7,386 bases of DNA from Cytophagales bacterium (GCA_022360235.1 JAKSDE010000356.1:1-7386); one strand, 5' to 3'; positions 1 to 7,109 are shown, numbered from the stretch's first letter. The notes: generated from the letters alone by a model not told the origin. Translations and numbers: made by a program.

Positions 1-31
1 TAAAAGTCAAGGAGATCTATCGAGCAACTTT

Positions 32-60
32 TTGACGGGGAAAGGCGTGTTTTCTACAGT
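32..60 (+). promoter_or_regulatory. Candidate promoter upstream of pheS
   Basis: A TTGACG hexamer at 32-37 and TACAGT at 55-60 are separated by 17 bases. They match 5 of 6 and 4 of 6 positions of the general -35/-10 consensus. Transcription would start near 67, about 30 bases before the pheS ATG. The phylum-typical TAnnTTTG -7 motif is absent, so the call is weak. Apart from this and the heptamers at 75-95, I see nothing recognisable in the 98 bases before pheS. Confidence 0.3.
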
Positions 61-74
61 CCCCTATCGAAACC

Positions 75-95
75 AGGAACTAGGAACTAAAAACT
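75..95 (+). repeat. Short heptamer repeat in the pheS leader
   Basis: The unit AGGAACT occurs twice in tandem (75-81, 82-88) and is followed in phase by the degenerate copy AAAAACT (89-95), ending three bases before the pheS start codon. The same GGAACT core recurs at 1210-1216, at 2609-2615 (minus) and twice at 7207-7220 (minus). This suggests a dispersed short repeat rather than a ribosome binding site. Confidence 0.55.
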
Positions 96-98
96 TTC

Positions 99-1175
99 AT
101 GCTTGAAAAAGTAAAAGCCATCAAGGCTGAAATTGAGAATTTCAACGTTAAAAATCAGGAAGCCCTAGAAGCCTTCCGCCTACAATTTATTTCTAGAAAA
201 AGTGTTATTGCAAAACTTTTTGCGGGCTTAAAAGATATAACGCCTGAGAAAAAAAGAGAGGCAGGTATTTTATTAAATAACCTTAAAAATACGGCGCAAA
301 AGAAGTTTAAAGAACTCACTGCACAACTTAATCAAACAACAAAAGAAGTAGAAGCGTGTCAAGAAATAGAAGATCTTACCTTACCTCCTCCCGCCGACGG
401 CATAGGCGCTTTGCATCCGTTAACGATTACGCAGGCTAAAATAGTAGCGATATTCAAAAGAATAGGATTCAATGTGTCTGAAGGACCAGAAATTGAAGAT
501 GATTGGCATAATTTTACAGCGCTCAACTTTCCTAAGCATCATCCAGCACGCGCCATGCAGGATACTTTCTTTATCTCTCAAGACCCTGAAATCGTTTTAA
601 GGACTCACACTTCTTCTGTGCAAGTGCGTGTCATGGAAAGCCAGCAACCTCCTATTCGAACTATTTCGCCAGGAAGGGTTTTTCGTAACGAAGCTGTTTC
701 TGCACGAACCCATTGCGTTTTTCACCAGGTGGAAGGGTTGTATATTGATACGCATGTAAGCTTTGCTGACCTTAAAGAGACGTTATTCTATTTTGCCAGA
801 GAAATGTTTGGCCAAGATACAAAAACGCGTTTTAGAGCTTCTTACTTCCCCTTTACAGAGCCAAGTGCAGAGATGGATATTAACTGCAGGATTTGTAAAG
901 GAGCAGGATGCAATGTTTGTAAATACACAGGGTGGGTAGAGATTATAGGGGCAGGTATGGTCGATCCACAGGTATTAGAAAATTGTAATATGGATGCACA
1001 AGCTTATACGGGCTTTGCTTTTGGTATGGGGATAGAACGCATCGCTATGCTGAAATACCAGATCAATGACTTACGTCTATTTACAGAAAATGATATACAG
1101 TTTTTGAAGCAGTTTGTTGCTTTAGATTTATCCTTCCCTGCACTAGCTCGAGCAAATAAAAGGGAAAAAATATAA
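99..1175 (+). CDS. pheS: Phenylalanine--tRNA ligase alpha subunit
   Basis: This is the catalytic alpha subunit of the cytoplasmic alpha2-beta2 enzyme that charges tRNA-Phe with phenylalanine using ATP. At 358 residues it is about the family's usual length. Residues 1-90 form a charged, helical N-terminal segment matching the tRNA-binding coiled coil. The class II core follows, with FNVSEGPEIEDDWHNF at 124-139, THTSSVQ at 169-175, motif 2 around PGRVFRNE (191-198) with HQVEGLYID (209-217), FTEPSAEMD at 252-260, and motif 3 FGMGIERIAML at 308-318. Four cysteines (263, 266, 271, 274) lie in the region between motifs 2 and 3 and could bind a metal. The ATG at 99 gives a complete N-terminus, and no Shine-Dalgarno sequence precedes it. 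No pheT follows, so the beta subunit must be encoded elsewhere. The identification is secure. Confidence 0.97.
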   Translation: MLEKVKAIKAEIENFNVKNQEALEAFRLQFISRKSVIAKLFAGLKDITPEKKREAGILLNNLKNTAQKKFKELTAQLNQTTKEVEACQEIEDLTLPPPADGIGALHPLTITQAKIVAIFKRIGFNVSEGPEIEDDWHNFTALNFPKHHPARAMQDTFFISQDPEIVLRTHTSSVQVRVMESQQPPIRTISPGRVFRNEAVSARTHCVFHQVEGLYIDTHVSFADLKETLFYFAREMFGQDTKTRFRASYFPFTEPSAEMDINCRICKGAGCNVCKYTGWVEIIGAGMVDPQVLENCNMDAQAYTGFAFGMGIERIAMLKYQINDLRLFTENDIQFLKQFVALDLSFPALARANKREKI

Positions 1176-1239
1176 GAAGGTAAAGTATACTTAACAGATC
1201 TACAAGACTGGAACTCACAACCTAAAATTAGTAGGCTAT

Positions 1240-2553
1240 ATGTATCAAAACAGGCTTAATATTCCTTCTACCAACCAACCGAGAGTTGTAGTTATTGGTG
1301 GGGGGTTTGGCGGCATGCAACTCATTAAAAGCTTATACAATAGTAAAGTACAACTTGTGCTATTTGATAAGCACAACTACCACACCTTTCAGCCGCTACT
1401 TTATCAAGTTGCTACAGCAGGGCTGGAGCCCGATGCTATTGCAGCACCCTTACGCAGAATTTTAGAGGAATGTCCTGATTTTTATTTCAGAATGGCTGAA
1501 GTAAACCATATTCATCCTGAAAAGAATACGATCAGCACTACCCTTGGTGAACTCGATTATGACTACTTAGTCATTGCCAATGGTTCGAAGACAAACTATT
1601 TCGGTAACAAGTCTATTCAGGCTAACAGCTTTCCTTTAAAGCAGATTCCCCAAGCCCTCGATCTTCGAAGTCATATGTTACAGAATTTTGAAAAGGCAGT
1701 GCTAGAAAGTGATCAAGAAGAACAAGAGGCACTTAAAAATATTGTCATCGTAGGAGGAGGGCCTACGGGTATCGAAGTAGCAGGTGCACTCGGGGAATTA
1801 AAAAAGCACGTCCTCCCTAGAGATTATCCAGAACTCGATCTTAAAAATATGCGCATCTATTTGATTGAAGCAACTTCTAGACTTCTAGGCACGATGTCTG
1901 AGCATGCTTCTAAAAAGGCTTCCCAATACTTGCAGCATTTCGAGGTACAGCTAATACTCAACAAACTTGTAAAACATTATGATGGTAAGAAGGTAACTTT
2001 AGAAGATGGAACAACACTCTCTAGTAAAGTGCTTATCTGGGCAGCAGGCGTGAAAGGTAACATTATTGATGGGCTGCGGCCAGAAGCTATCCAAAACAGT
2101 AGAATATTGGTAGATGCTTATAATCGTGTGCAAGGCTATGAAGATATTTTTGCGATTGGCGATGTGGCAGCGATGGTGAGTGAGCAACATCCCAAAGGAC
2201 ATCCCATGGTAGCTCCTGTAGCTATTGAGCAAGGTAAGCTACTTGCTAAAAACCTTATAAGAATGGTTGAAGAAGGTAAACAACTTCAGCCTTTTAAATA
2301 TATTGATAAAGGCTCTTTAGCTACTATAGGAAGAAATAGAGCTGTAGTAGACTTTCCAGGAGGTATTCGCTTTGGTGGCTTTTTTGCTTGGCTAATTTGG
2401 ATGTTCGTACACCTCTTTTCTATTACTGGTTTTAGAAATAAACTCGTTATTTTGGCTAACTGGATCTGGAATTATTTTACCTATGATAGGGGTACACGCT
2501 TAATCATCAGACCTTATATAAAGTTCGATCACGAAGAGGTAGAACGCGAGTGA
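1240..2553 (+). CDS. ndh: Type II NADH dehydrogenase (NDH-2), FAD-dependent
   Basis: This is a single-subunit, non-proton-pumping NADH:quinone oxidoreductase, a peripheral inner-membrane flavoprotein that passes electrons from NADH to the quinone pool. The 437 residues carry two Rossmann dinucleotide folds. The first has GGGFGG at 20-25 for FAD, and the second has VGGGPTGIEVAG at 171-182 for NADH. QPLLYQVATAGL (51-62) is typical of NDH-2. IFAIGDVA (303-310) is the second FAD contact, and PVAIEQGKLLAKN (326-338) is the conserved quinone-site region. A hydrophobic, tryptophan-rich stretch at 379-413 matches the C-terminal membrane anchor. No extra N- or C-terminal domain is visible. The gene lies 64 bases after pheS on the same strand and could be co-transcribed, although the functions are unrelated. 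The ATG start has no clear ribosome binding site. Related FAD/NAD pyridine oxidoreductases are the only alternative and fit less well. Confidence 0.93.
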   Translation: MYQNRLNIPSTNQPRVVVIGGGFGGMQLIKSLYNSKVQLVLFDKHNYHTFQPLLYQVATAGLEPDAIAAPLRRILEECPDFYFRMAEVNHIHPEKNTISTTLGELDYDYLVIANGSKTNYFGNKSIQANSFPLKQIPQALDLRSHMLQNFEKAVLESDQEEQEALKNIVIVGGGPTGIEVAGALGELKKHVLPRDYPELDLKNMRIYLIEATSRLLGTMSEHASKKASQYLQHFEVQLILNKLVKHYDGKKVTLEDGTTLSSKVLIWAAGVKGNIIDGLRPEAIQNSRILVDAYNRVQGYEDIFAIGDVAAMVSEQHPKGHPMVAPVAIEQGKLLAKNLIRMVEEGKQLQPFKYIDKGSLATIGRNRAVVDFPGGIRFGGFFAWLIWMFVHLFSITGFRNKLVILANWIWNYFTYDRGTRLIIRPYIKFDHEEVERE

Positions 2554-2580
2554 CGTTTACCCTGTAGCAATTCGCGTGCT

Positions 2581-2615
2581 GAATTTCAAATTCCAAGTTT
2601 GCCAATCCTAGTTCC
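2581..2615 (-). repeat. Degenerate heptamer array at the ndh/secG junction
   Basis: Read on the minus strand, five 7-base units sit in phase: GGAACTA (2609-2615), GGATTGG (2602-2608), CAAACTT (2595-2601), GGAATTT (2588-2594) and GAAATTC (2581-2587). The first matches the GGAACT core seen elsewhere in the window and supplies the secG stop codon. The others are diverged. Part of the same stretch (2581-2593) is a palindrome, GAATTT-C-AAATTC, with no flanking U-tract, so it is not a convincing terminator. This array fills much of the 54-base gap between the convergent genes. Confidence 0.35.
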
Positions 2616-2964
2616 CTTCCTCATGCGCTGCATCCCTACTTTCTTCATCCACGTTAGGGGTAAGCGAAGGTAATGCATTGTGCTCTTGTGCTCTTTCAAT
2701 GTTTGGACTACTTGGCATTTTTCCTTCATTCTGGCCGCTATCTATATAGAGAGAGGTAGCTAGTGTAAGCACAAAAATAGTGATGGCAAGCCCCCACGTA
2801 ATTTGTTCAAGTAAGTCACTTGTTTTCTTCACACCAATCAGCTGATTCGTACTTGCCCCCCCCAATTGGCTAGATAAGCCTCCTCCCTTCACGTTCTGTA
2901 TCGAAACAATGAGTATTAAAAGTATGGCAGTAATAATTATCAGTGTCGTAAGAAATGTAAACAT
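2608..2964 (-). CDS. secG: Preprotein translocase subunit SecG
   Basis: SecG is the small accessory subunit of the SecYEG channel in the inner membrane and assists SecA-driven protein export. The 118-residue product has two hydrophobic segments, about 3-21 and 56-74. They flank the conserved polar loop with VKGGGLSSQLGG (25-36), GVKKTSDLLEQITW (44-57) and the following GLA. The hydrophilic tail (76-118) is acidic and low in complexity, as is common for this family in Bacteroidota. The start codon shares one base with the stop of the upstream gene (TAATG arrangement), which suggests translational coupling. The LGGAS segment is encoded across a run of eight G (plus-strand C at 2856-2863). The stop TAG lies within a GGAACTA heptamer. 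The identification is secure from the paired membrane segments and the loop motif. Confidence 0.93.
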   Translation of the reverse strand: MFTFLTTLIIITAILLILIVSIQNVKGGGLSSQLGGASTNQLIGVKKTSDLLEQITWGLAITIFVLTLATSLYIDSGQNEGKMPSSPNIERAQEHNALPSLTPNVDEESRDAAHEEGN

Positions 2965-3614
2965 TATTTTTCGTTTTTTAACGCCATAATCTTAGAAGTA
3001 AAATAAGCTTTCTTTTCTGGAAATTTCAACAAAAGTTTATTATAAATCTCGATAGCCCGCTGTATTTTGCCTTGCTTGCTCATAATTTCCGCTAAATTCT
3101 CGGTAATTAGTTCATCATGAAAGGTCGTACTCTCTTTGGCTAGATCAGTTTGGAAGTCTTCAGACGGAAGATCTTTGAGCGAAGCAGGCGTAAAACGTAA
3201 ATTCTTTCGGACAAATTCTTCTATAATATGTATTTGTGCTAAGCTTTTTTGTTTATTAATGGTCTTTTTAGATTTTTTACGAATGTTATTGATGTACCCA
3301 TTGATAAAATTCTGTGCTTCTGTTTCATCCTCATCTTTTAAATTTTCATCGATAGTTGCTTCTTCGGGCGTAGGAGCAACCACCTCCTCTTCTAGGAGGC
3401 GTTTCAAATGACTGCGATTAGTCGCATAGATGGCGGCTAGTTGTATGACTGGCTCAATACCAGGCCGGTCTGCATCATAATAAGCTTTGGCGATCAATGT
3501 ATAAACTGCCTGAAAATAAGGATAATCATTGCATAGTTGCTTCAGCGCTTCTACCTCTTCAGAAGCGATGTTGTGAGGGTTTTGTATAAGTTTTATGAGG
3601 TTTTCTTCTTTCAT
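2964..3614 (-). CDS. TPR-like hypothetical protein in the lptE-secG cluster
   Basis: The 216-residue product is soluble, with no signal peptide or membrane segment. An N-terminal helical region includes CNDYPYFQAVYTLIAKAYYD (28-47) and LAAIYATNRSHLK (59-71). An acidic linker follows (about 80-100), then a lysine-rich helix (112-124). The C-terminus has a TPR-like unit with LAEIMSKQGKIQRAIEIYNKL (174-194) and LKFPEKKAYF (196-205). TPR units are usually protein-protein interaction scaffolds, so an assembly or binding role is plausible, but no function can be assigned. It lies 46 bases downstream of lptE and overlaps secG by one base, so it is probably in the same transcript. Its product may be conserved between LptE and SecG in related genomes. 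I recognise the arrangement but not a named family. The coding frame is strongly supported by its length and overlap. Confidence 0.8.
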   Translation of the reverse strand: MKEENLIKLIQNPHNIASEEVEALKQLCNDYPYFQAVYTLIAKAYYDADRPGIEPVIQLAAIYATNRSHLKRLLEEEVVAPTPEEATIDENLKDEDETEAQNFINGYINNIRKKSKKTINKQKSLAQIHIIEEFVRKNLRFTPASLKDLPSEDFQTDLAKESTTFHDELITENLAEIMSKQGKIQRAIEIYNKLLLKFPEKKAYFTSKIMALKNEK

Positions 3615-3660
3615 AAAAATAGAGGCATCAAATGCACGTAAGGATTCTGATTAAACCTGG

Positions 3661-4188
3661 TCACCAACTAGCCACAGATGCATTAAATATATCTTGGATG
3701 AGTTTATCAAAGATTTCTTTGACCAACCTATTTTGCTCTGTATCAATAGTTGCTGTAGAAGACATATCTGCGTATTGCGAAAATCGTCTTTTTTTCCACT
3801 GAGATTTTTTGTTATAAGGATTGGTATACGTAACTTCTACAGTGATGGTAAGTCTTGTGAGGGTTGCATCATTGCTCCCTGCACTAGGAGCTATGGGCGT
3901 ATACTTAAATTCTTTAATACTTCCCTGAAACTGGATATCTCCATCTACACTCGATTGACTCAAACTAGTTCTTTGTAAAAGTTCGTCTCTGAGGCGATTC
4001 GTGAATTCTTCACCAAGGTCACTACCTCCTCCCGCTACATCAACACTAAAGCTTCTTATAGAAAAATTTTTTACTTCTGGCGATAAAGAAATGCCTGAAA
4101 ACGAATAGACAGCACACCTTTGAAAAATCAATGTTATTACAACACTTAAAAGGCTATAGTTAAAAATTTTCTTAACGAGCAATACCAT
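3661..4188 (-). CDS. lptE: LptE-like outer-membrane LPS assembly lipoprotein
   Basis: LptE is the outer-membrane lipoprotein that plugs LptD and helps insert lipopolysaccharide into the outer leaflet. The 175-residue product starts with a lysine and a hydrophobic segment (5-22) that reads as a signal peptide. The expected lipidated cysteine is C25, followed by AVYSFSGISL (26-35), which matches the CGVYSFTG-type start of Bacteroidota LptE. The mature part has FxVD (47-50), NRLRDELLQRTSL (64-76), IQFQGSIKEFKYTP (85-98) and TITVEVTYTNPYNKK (114-128), then a C-terminal helical segment (151-170). The lipobox is weak: FQRC has arginine at -1 and phenylalanine at -3. The gene overlaps the upstream activator gene by 17 bases, and the ATG at 4188 gives the best signal peptide. 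LptE families diverge greatly, so the function rests on the signal region, the length and the location. Confidence 0.78.
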   Translation of the reverse strand: MVLLVKKIFNYSLLSVVITLIFQRCAVYSFSGISLSPEVKNFSIRSFSVDVAGGGSDLGEEFTNRLRDELLQRTSLSQSSVDGDIQFQGSIKEFKYTPIAPSAGSNDATLTRLTITVEVTYTNPYNKKSQWKKRRFSQYADMSSTATIDTEQNRLVKEIFDKLIQDIFNASVASW

Positions 4189-5410
4189 AGTGCTTTATCT
4201 TTCTATATAGCGTTCTTTCAGAGATACCCAAGCTGTGCGCAGCAAGTTTTCTTTTACTTTCGTGTTTATTCAATGCCTTCATGATCAGTTCTTTTTCTTT
4301 ATCTGCTATCGATAAGCTTTCTTCTTCTGTTTCATGTACAAGGGGAATTTTTTTAAGGGCATTTTTCGTATTCACTTCAGTAACAGCATCGATCACCTCC
4401 AAATTTTCTGGCGCTGCTTCTTCAATGCTATTGATGCTTTTAAAAAGTGTAGGATGCGCTTTAAGAAGTTTGTTCCCTTGTGTATCGTTACTGAATAACT
4501 CAAAAACGAGCTGCTTCAATTCATTGACATCTTTCCTCATATCGGACAGCACTTTATATAAGATATCTCTTTCAGAAAAGCGTTCTCCTTCTCCCTCATA
4601 GAGCATAGGCAAGTTACGTCTTTCTTTGGGTAAATACTTAACAAGCTTTGCTTCTGAAATGTTTTTATCAATTTCTAAAACAGATATTTGCTCTACCAAA
4701 TTTTTGAGTTGACGGATATTCCCCTCAAACTGCTGTTGTAGAAGCACTTCTTTGGCTTTTTCTGTGAGCCTGATAGGTTTGACATAATACTTATCAGCGA
4801 AGTCAACGGCAAACTTACGAAATAAGAGAAAGATATCTTCGCCTCTTTCTCGAAGGGGGGGGACGTGTAACGGTACTGTATTGAGTCTGTAGTACAGGTC
4901 TTCTCTAAACTTACCTTGCTCAACGGCTTCTAACAAATCTACATTCGTTGCTGCTACGACGCGTACTTTTGTCTTTTGAACTTTAGAAGAACCTACTTTG
5001 ATAAACTCTCCATATTCGAGTACCCGTAACAGCCGGGCTTGCGTGCCTAAAGGCATTTCTCCGATTTCATCTAAGAAGATAGTTCCCCCATTCGCTTCTT
5101 CAAAATAGCCCTTTCTTACTTCGGTAGCTCCTGTAAAAGCCCCTTTTTCATGACCAAAGAGTTCAGAGTCAATCGTTCCCTCTGGTATAGCACCACAGTT
5201 AATAGCTATAAACTGCCCGTGCTTATAAGGACTTAAGGTGTGAATAATTTTTGAAAAAGACTCTTTCCCACTCCCACTTTCCCCTGTAATTAATACGGTC
5301 ATCTCTGTAGGTGCGACTTGGGCAGCTATTTCAATAGCACGATTCAGTGCCTTTGCATTTCCTATAATGCCAAATTTTTGTTTAATGCGTTGTATTTCAG
5401 CTTCTTGCAT
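4172..5410 (-). CDS. Sigma-54-dependent transcriptional activator (NtrC-type AAA+, no receiver domain)
   Basis: This is an AAA+ activator that hydrolyses ATP to open promoters held by RNA polymerase with sigma-54. The 412 residues begin almost directly with the AAA+ core and lack the N-terminal receiver domain of two-component members. Visible motifs are Walker A GESGSGKE (43-50), the sigma-54 contact loop GAFTGA (90-95), Walker B TIFLDEIGEMP (110-120, D114/E115), ATN (154-156), the arginine-finger region FREDLYYRLN (168-177), PPLRERGEDI (184-193), and FEGNIRQLKNL (228-238) in place of the usual WPGN-type sensor II. A long variable linker (about 262-365) precedes a Fis-type helix-turn-helix (388-410: KLAAHSLGISERTLYRKIKHYGI). 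The core is complete, so ATPase and sigma-54 contact should be possible. No sigma-54 site (TGGC-N8-TGC) was seen in this window. Its targets are unknown, and neighbouring envelope genes are only a guess. PPLRE is encoded across an eight-C run (plus-strand G at 4855-4862). Confidence 0.93.
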   Translation of the reverse strand: MQEAEIQRIKQKFGIIGNAKALNRAIEIAAQVAPTEMTVLITGESGSGKESFSKIIHTLSPYKHGQFIAINCGAIPEGTIDSELFGHEKGAFTGATEVRKGYFEEANGGTIFLDEIGEMPLGTQARLLRVLEYGEFIKVGSSKVQKTKVRVVAATNVDLLEAVEQGKFREDLYYRLNTVPLHVPPLRERGEDIFLLFRKFAVDFADKYYVKPIRLTEKAKEVLLQQQFEGNIRQLKNLVEQISVLEIDKNISEAKLVKYLPKERRNLPMLYEGEGERFSERDILYKVLSDMRKDVNELKQLVFELFSNDTQGNKLLKAHPTLFKSINSIEEAAPENLEVIDAVTEVNTKNALKKIPLVHETEEESLSIADKEKELIMKALNKHESKRKLAAHSLGISERTLYRKIKHYGIAR

Positions 5411-5555
5411 AAGTATATTTCAAGATTTTAAAGAACTTACTCCTTAATACCCTCTAATTGAGTGCGCTATAAACCACTACTTCATCTCTATGGGTATCTG
5501 TAAGCTATCATTGATTCATTTATTTCAGGACAAGACAGTTGACAAACCTGAAACT
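5411..5555. other. 145-base gap between miaB and the activator gene
   Basis: This is the only sizeable gap inside the minus-strand cluster. Its one clear structure is an inverted repeat, TTTCAGG at 5523-5529 and CCTGAAA at 5547-5553 with a 17-base loop, ending two bases past the miaB stop codon. No U-tract follows it on the minus strand, so it is not a classical intrinsic terminator. An AAGGAG motif (minus strand, plus CTCCTT at 5440-5445) lies 30 bases before the activator ATG. That is too far for a ribosome binding site. A promoter for the downstream genes may lie here but was not recognised. Confidence 0.4.
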
Positions 5556-7052
5556 TTATCCATTGGTAGCTTTTGATTTATTATTAGTATTCACTTCTTT
5601 TTGCTGCACTTCCCCTAATAAGGTAGCGGCTGTGCAATCTTTTACCAAGACATGTACATATTGACCTTTGCTATAAGGTCCCTTTGGAAAAACAACTACT
5701 TTATTAGCCGTGTTTCTTCCTTGTAAATAGTCTTTAGACCGCTTAGAATAATCTTCAATCAGCACTTTATGTACTTTGTTCAAATCCCTTTTGTTTCTTT
5801 CCAAGGAATGTTTGTGTTGTCTTTCTATAATTTCGTTCAACCTTCTCTTTTTCACGGCTAAAGGTACATCATCTTGATACTTTCTTGCAGCAAGTGTACC
5901 TGGTCGTTCTGAGTAATAAAACATATAAGCAAAATCGTATTTCACATAGTCCATCAGCGAAAGTGTCTCTTGATGCTCTTCTTCGGTTTCTGAGCAAAAT
6001 CCAGCGATCATATCCGAAGAAACGCCACAGTCTTCGCCTAGAATATCCCTAATTACATCAATCTTATGTAAGTACCATTCTTTATTATACGTCCTATTCA
6101 TCAACTTGAGTATCCTGCTATTGCCACTCTGCACAGGAAGATGAATGTACTTACAAATGTTTTCATATTGCTTCATCGTGTATAGCACCTCATCCGTAAT
6201 ATCTTTGGGATGCGAAGTAGAAAAACGTACCCTTAAGTCTGGGTGTACCTCAGCAACTAGCGCTAGTAACTGGGCAAAGTTTTCGCCTTCCTTTGCAAGC
6301 TGTCTTTTCCCCTTATAGGATGCATTAAGAGACCACTTGTACGAGTCTACATTCTGGCCTAGTAGCGTTACTTCTCTGTATCCCTGGGCAAATAGCGCTG
6401 TTGCTTCTTTCACAATAGAGTGAGGATCCCTGCTGCGTTCTCTACCACGTGTAAAGGGCACGACACAAAAAGAACACATATTGTCACACCCTCTCATAAT
6501 AGAAATAAAGGCGGTGACACCATTCGAGTTGAGCCTAATAGGACTAATATCTGCATACGTTTCTTCTCTCGACAAAAAGGTATTCACTGCCTTTTGGCCA
6601 TCATCCACCTCTTTGACTAGTTGGGGAAGGTCACGGTAAGCATCTGGGCCAGCCACAAGATCAACGACTTTTTCTTCTTCTAATAACTTTGCCTTTAATC
6701 TTTCAGCCATACAACCTAGTACGCCGATGATCAATCCCGGCTTATCTTTCTTTAACTGATGAAACTGCGCTAATCGATTTCTGATAGTTTGCTCAGCCTT
6801 TTCACGGATAGCACATGTATTAATAAAAATAACATCAGCCTGCTCGTAACGCACGGTCGTATCAAGCCCTTCCTGTTGCATGATAGCAGTGACAATCTCA
6901 CTATCGGAGAAATTCATCTGACAGCCATAGCTTTCTATGTAAAGCTTTCGCTTGTTTCCTGTGTTTCTTTCTTGGGTAAATTTTACGGCTTCACAGGTCG
7001 TATTTTTTTCCTGTAAGAAGCCTTTATCTTTCACTAATACTTTAACATCCAT
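5556..7052 (-). CDS. miaB: tRNA-2-methylthio-N6-dimethylallyladenosine synthase MiaB
   Basis: MiaB is a cytoplasmic radical-SAM methylthiotransferase that adds a methylthio group to N6-isopentenyladenosine at position 37 of tRNAs reading UNN codons, which supports reading accuracy. The 498-residue protein has an N-terminal UPF0004 domain whose second-cluster cysteines are C44 (SYGCQMN), C80 ([10 protein letters not shown]) and C114 (GCMAER). The radical-SAM cluster is CDNMCSFC (C189, C193, C196), followed by [20 protein letters not shown] (277-285), HLPVQSG (304-310) and [10 protein letters not shown] (379-388) match MiaB rather than RimO or MtaB. A C-terminal TRAM domain (about 426-482) binds tRNA. 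It is somewhat longer than the E. coli protein because of a 36-residue N-terminal extension and a segment at 239-257 inside the radical-SAM domain. Only the ATG at 7052 fits, and a candidate promoter lies about 58 bases upstream. It is the first gene of the minus-strand cluster. Confidence 0.96.
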   Translation of the reverse strand: MDVKVLVKDKGFLQEKNTTCEAVKFTQERNTGNKRKLYIESYGCQMNFSDSEIVTAIMQQEGLDTTVRYEQADVIFINTCAIREKAEQTIRNRLAQFHQLKKDKPGLIIGVLGCMAERLKAKLLEEEKVVDLVAGPDAYRDLPQLVKEVDDGQKAVNTFLSREETYADISPIRLNSNGVTAFISIMRGCDNMCSFCVVPFTRGRERSRDPHSIVKEATALFAQGYREVTLLGQNVDSYKWSLNASYKGKRQLAKEGENFAQLLALVAEVHPDLRVRFSTSHPKDITDEVLYTMKQYENICKYIHLPVQSGNSRILKLMNRTYNKEWYLHKIDVIRDILGEDCGVSSDMIAGFCSETEEEHQETLSLMDYVKYDFAYMFYYSERPGTLAARKYQDDVPLAVKKRRLNEIIERQHKHSLERNKRDLNKVHKVLIEDYSKRSKDYLQGRNTANKVVVFPKGPYSKGQYVHVLVKDCTAATLLGEVQQKEVNTNNKSKATNG

Positions 7053-7109
7053 TAACTAATGAGTTGATATTCAGCGATTAACTATTTTTTAACTATTGCT
7101 AGTGGACTA

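Noticed and set aside
1999..2232. Open frame of 77 codons on the minus strand within ndh
   Set aside because: It lies fully opposite the well-supported NDH-2 gene across its conserved FAD-binding region and has no recognisable motif.
2569..2593. Possible bidirectional terminator between the convergent ndh and secG genes
   Set aside because: The AGCA/TGCT stem is only 4 bp, and the GAATTT-C-AAATTC palindrome has no usable loop or U-tract, so neither supports a terminator.
3136..3411. Open frame on the plus strand opposite the TPR-like gene
   Set aside because: It is cysteine- and serine-rich, low in complexity, and antisense to a gene fixed by its overlap with secG.
3694..3978. Open frame on the plus strand opposite lptE
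   Set aside because: It is antisense to lptE and has no motif, signal peptide or neighbouring gene on that strand.
4281..4601. Serine-rich open frame on the plus strand opposite the activator's linker
   Set aside because: Its serine-rich composition is the expected antisense of acidic and lysine-rich codons, so it is not an independent gene.
4693..4923. Second frame on the minus strand inside the sigma-54 activator gene
   Set aside because: It is out of frame within the conserved AAA+ core and ends up as a motif-less peptide.
5520..5549. TTTG followed about 20 bases later by TAAATG on the minus strand as a promoter for the activator gene
   Set aside because: TAAATGAA matches only about half of TAnnTTTG, and the site overlaps an inverted repeat, so it is too weak to annotate.
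6420..7016. Two short plus-strand frames (6420-6620, 6789-7016) opposite miaB
   Set aside because: Both lie opposite the iron-sulfur cluster motifs of miaB and show no recognisable domain.
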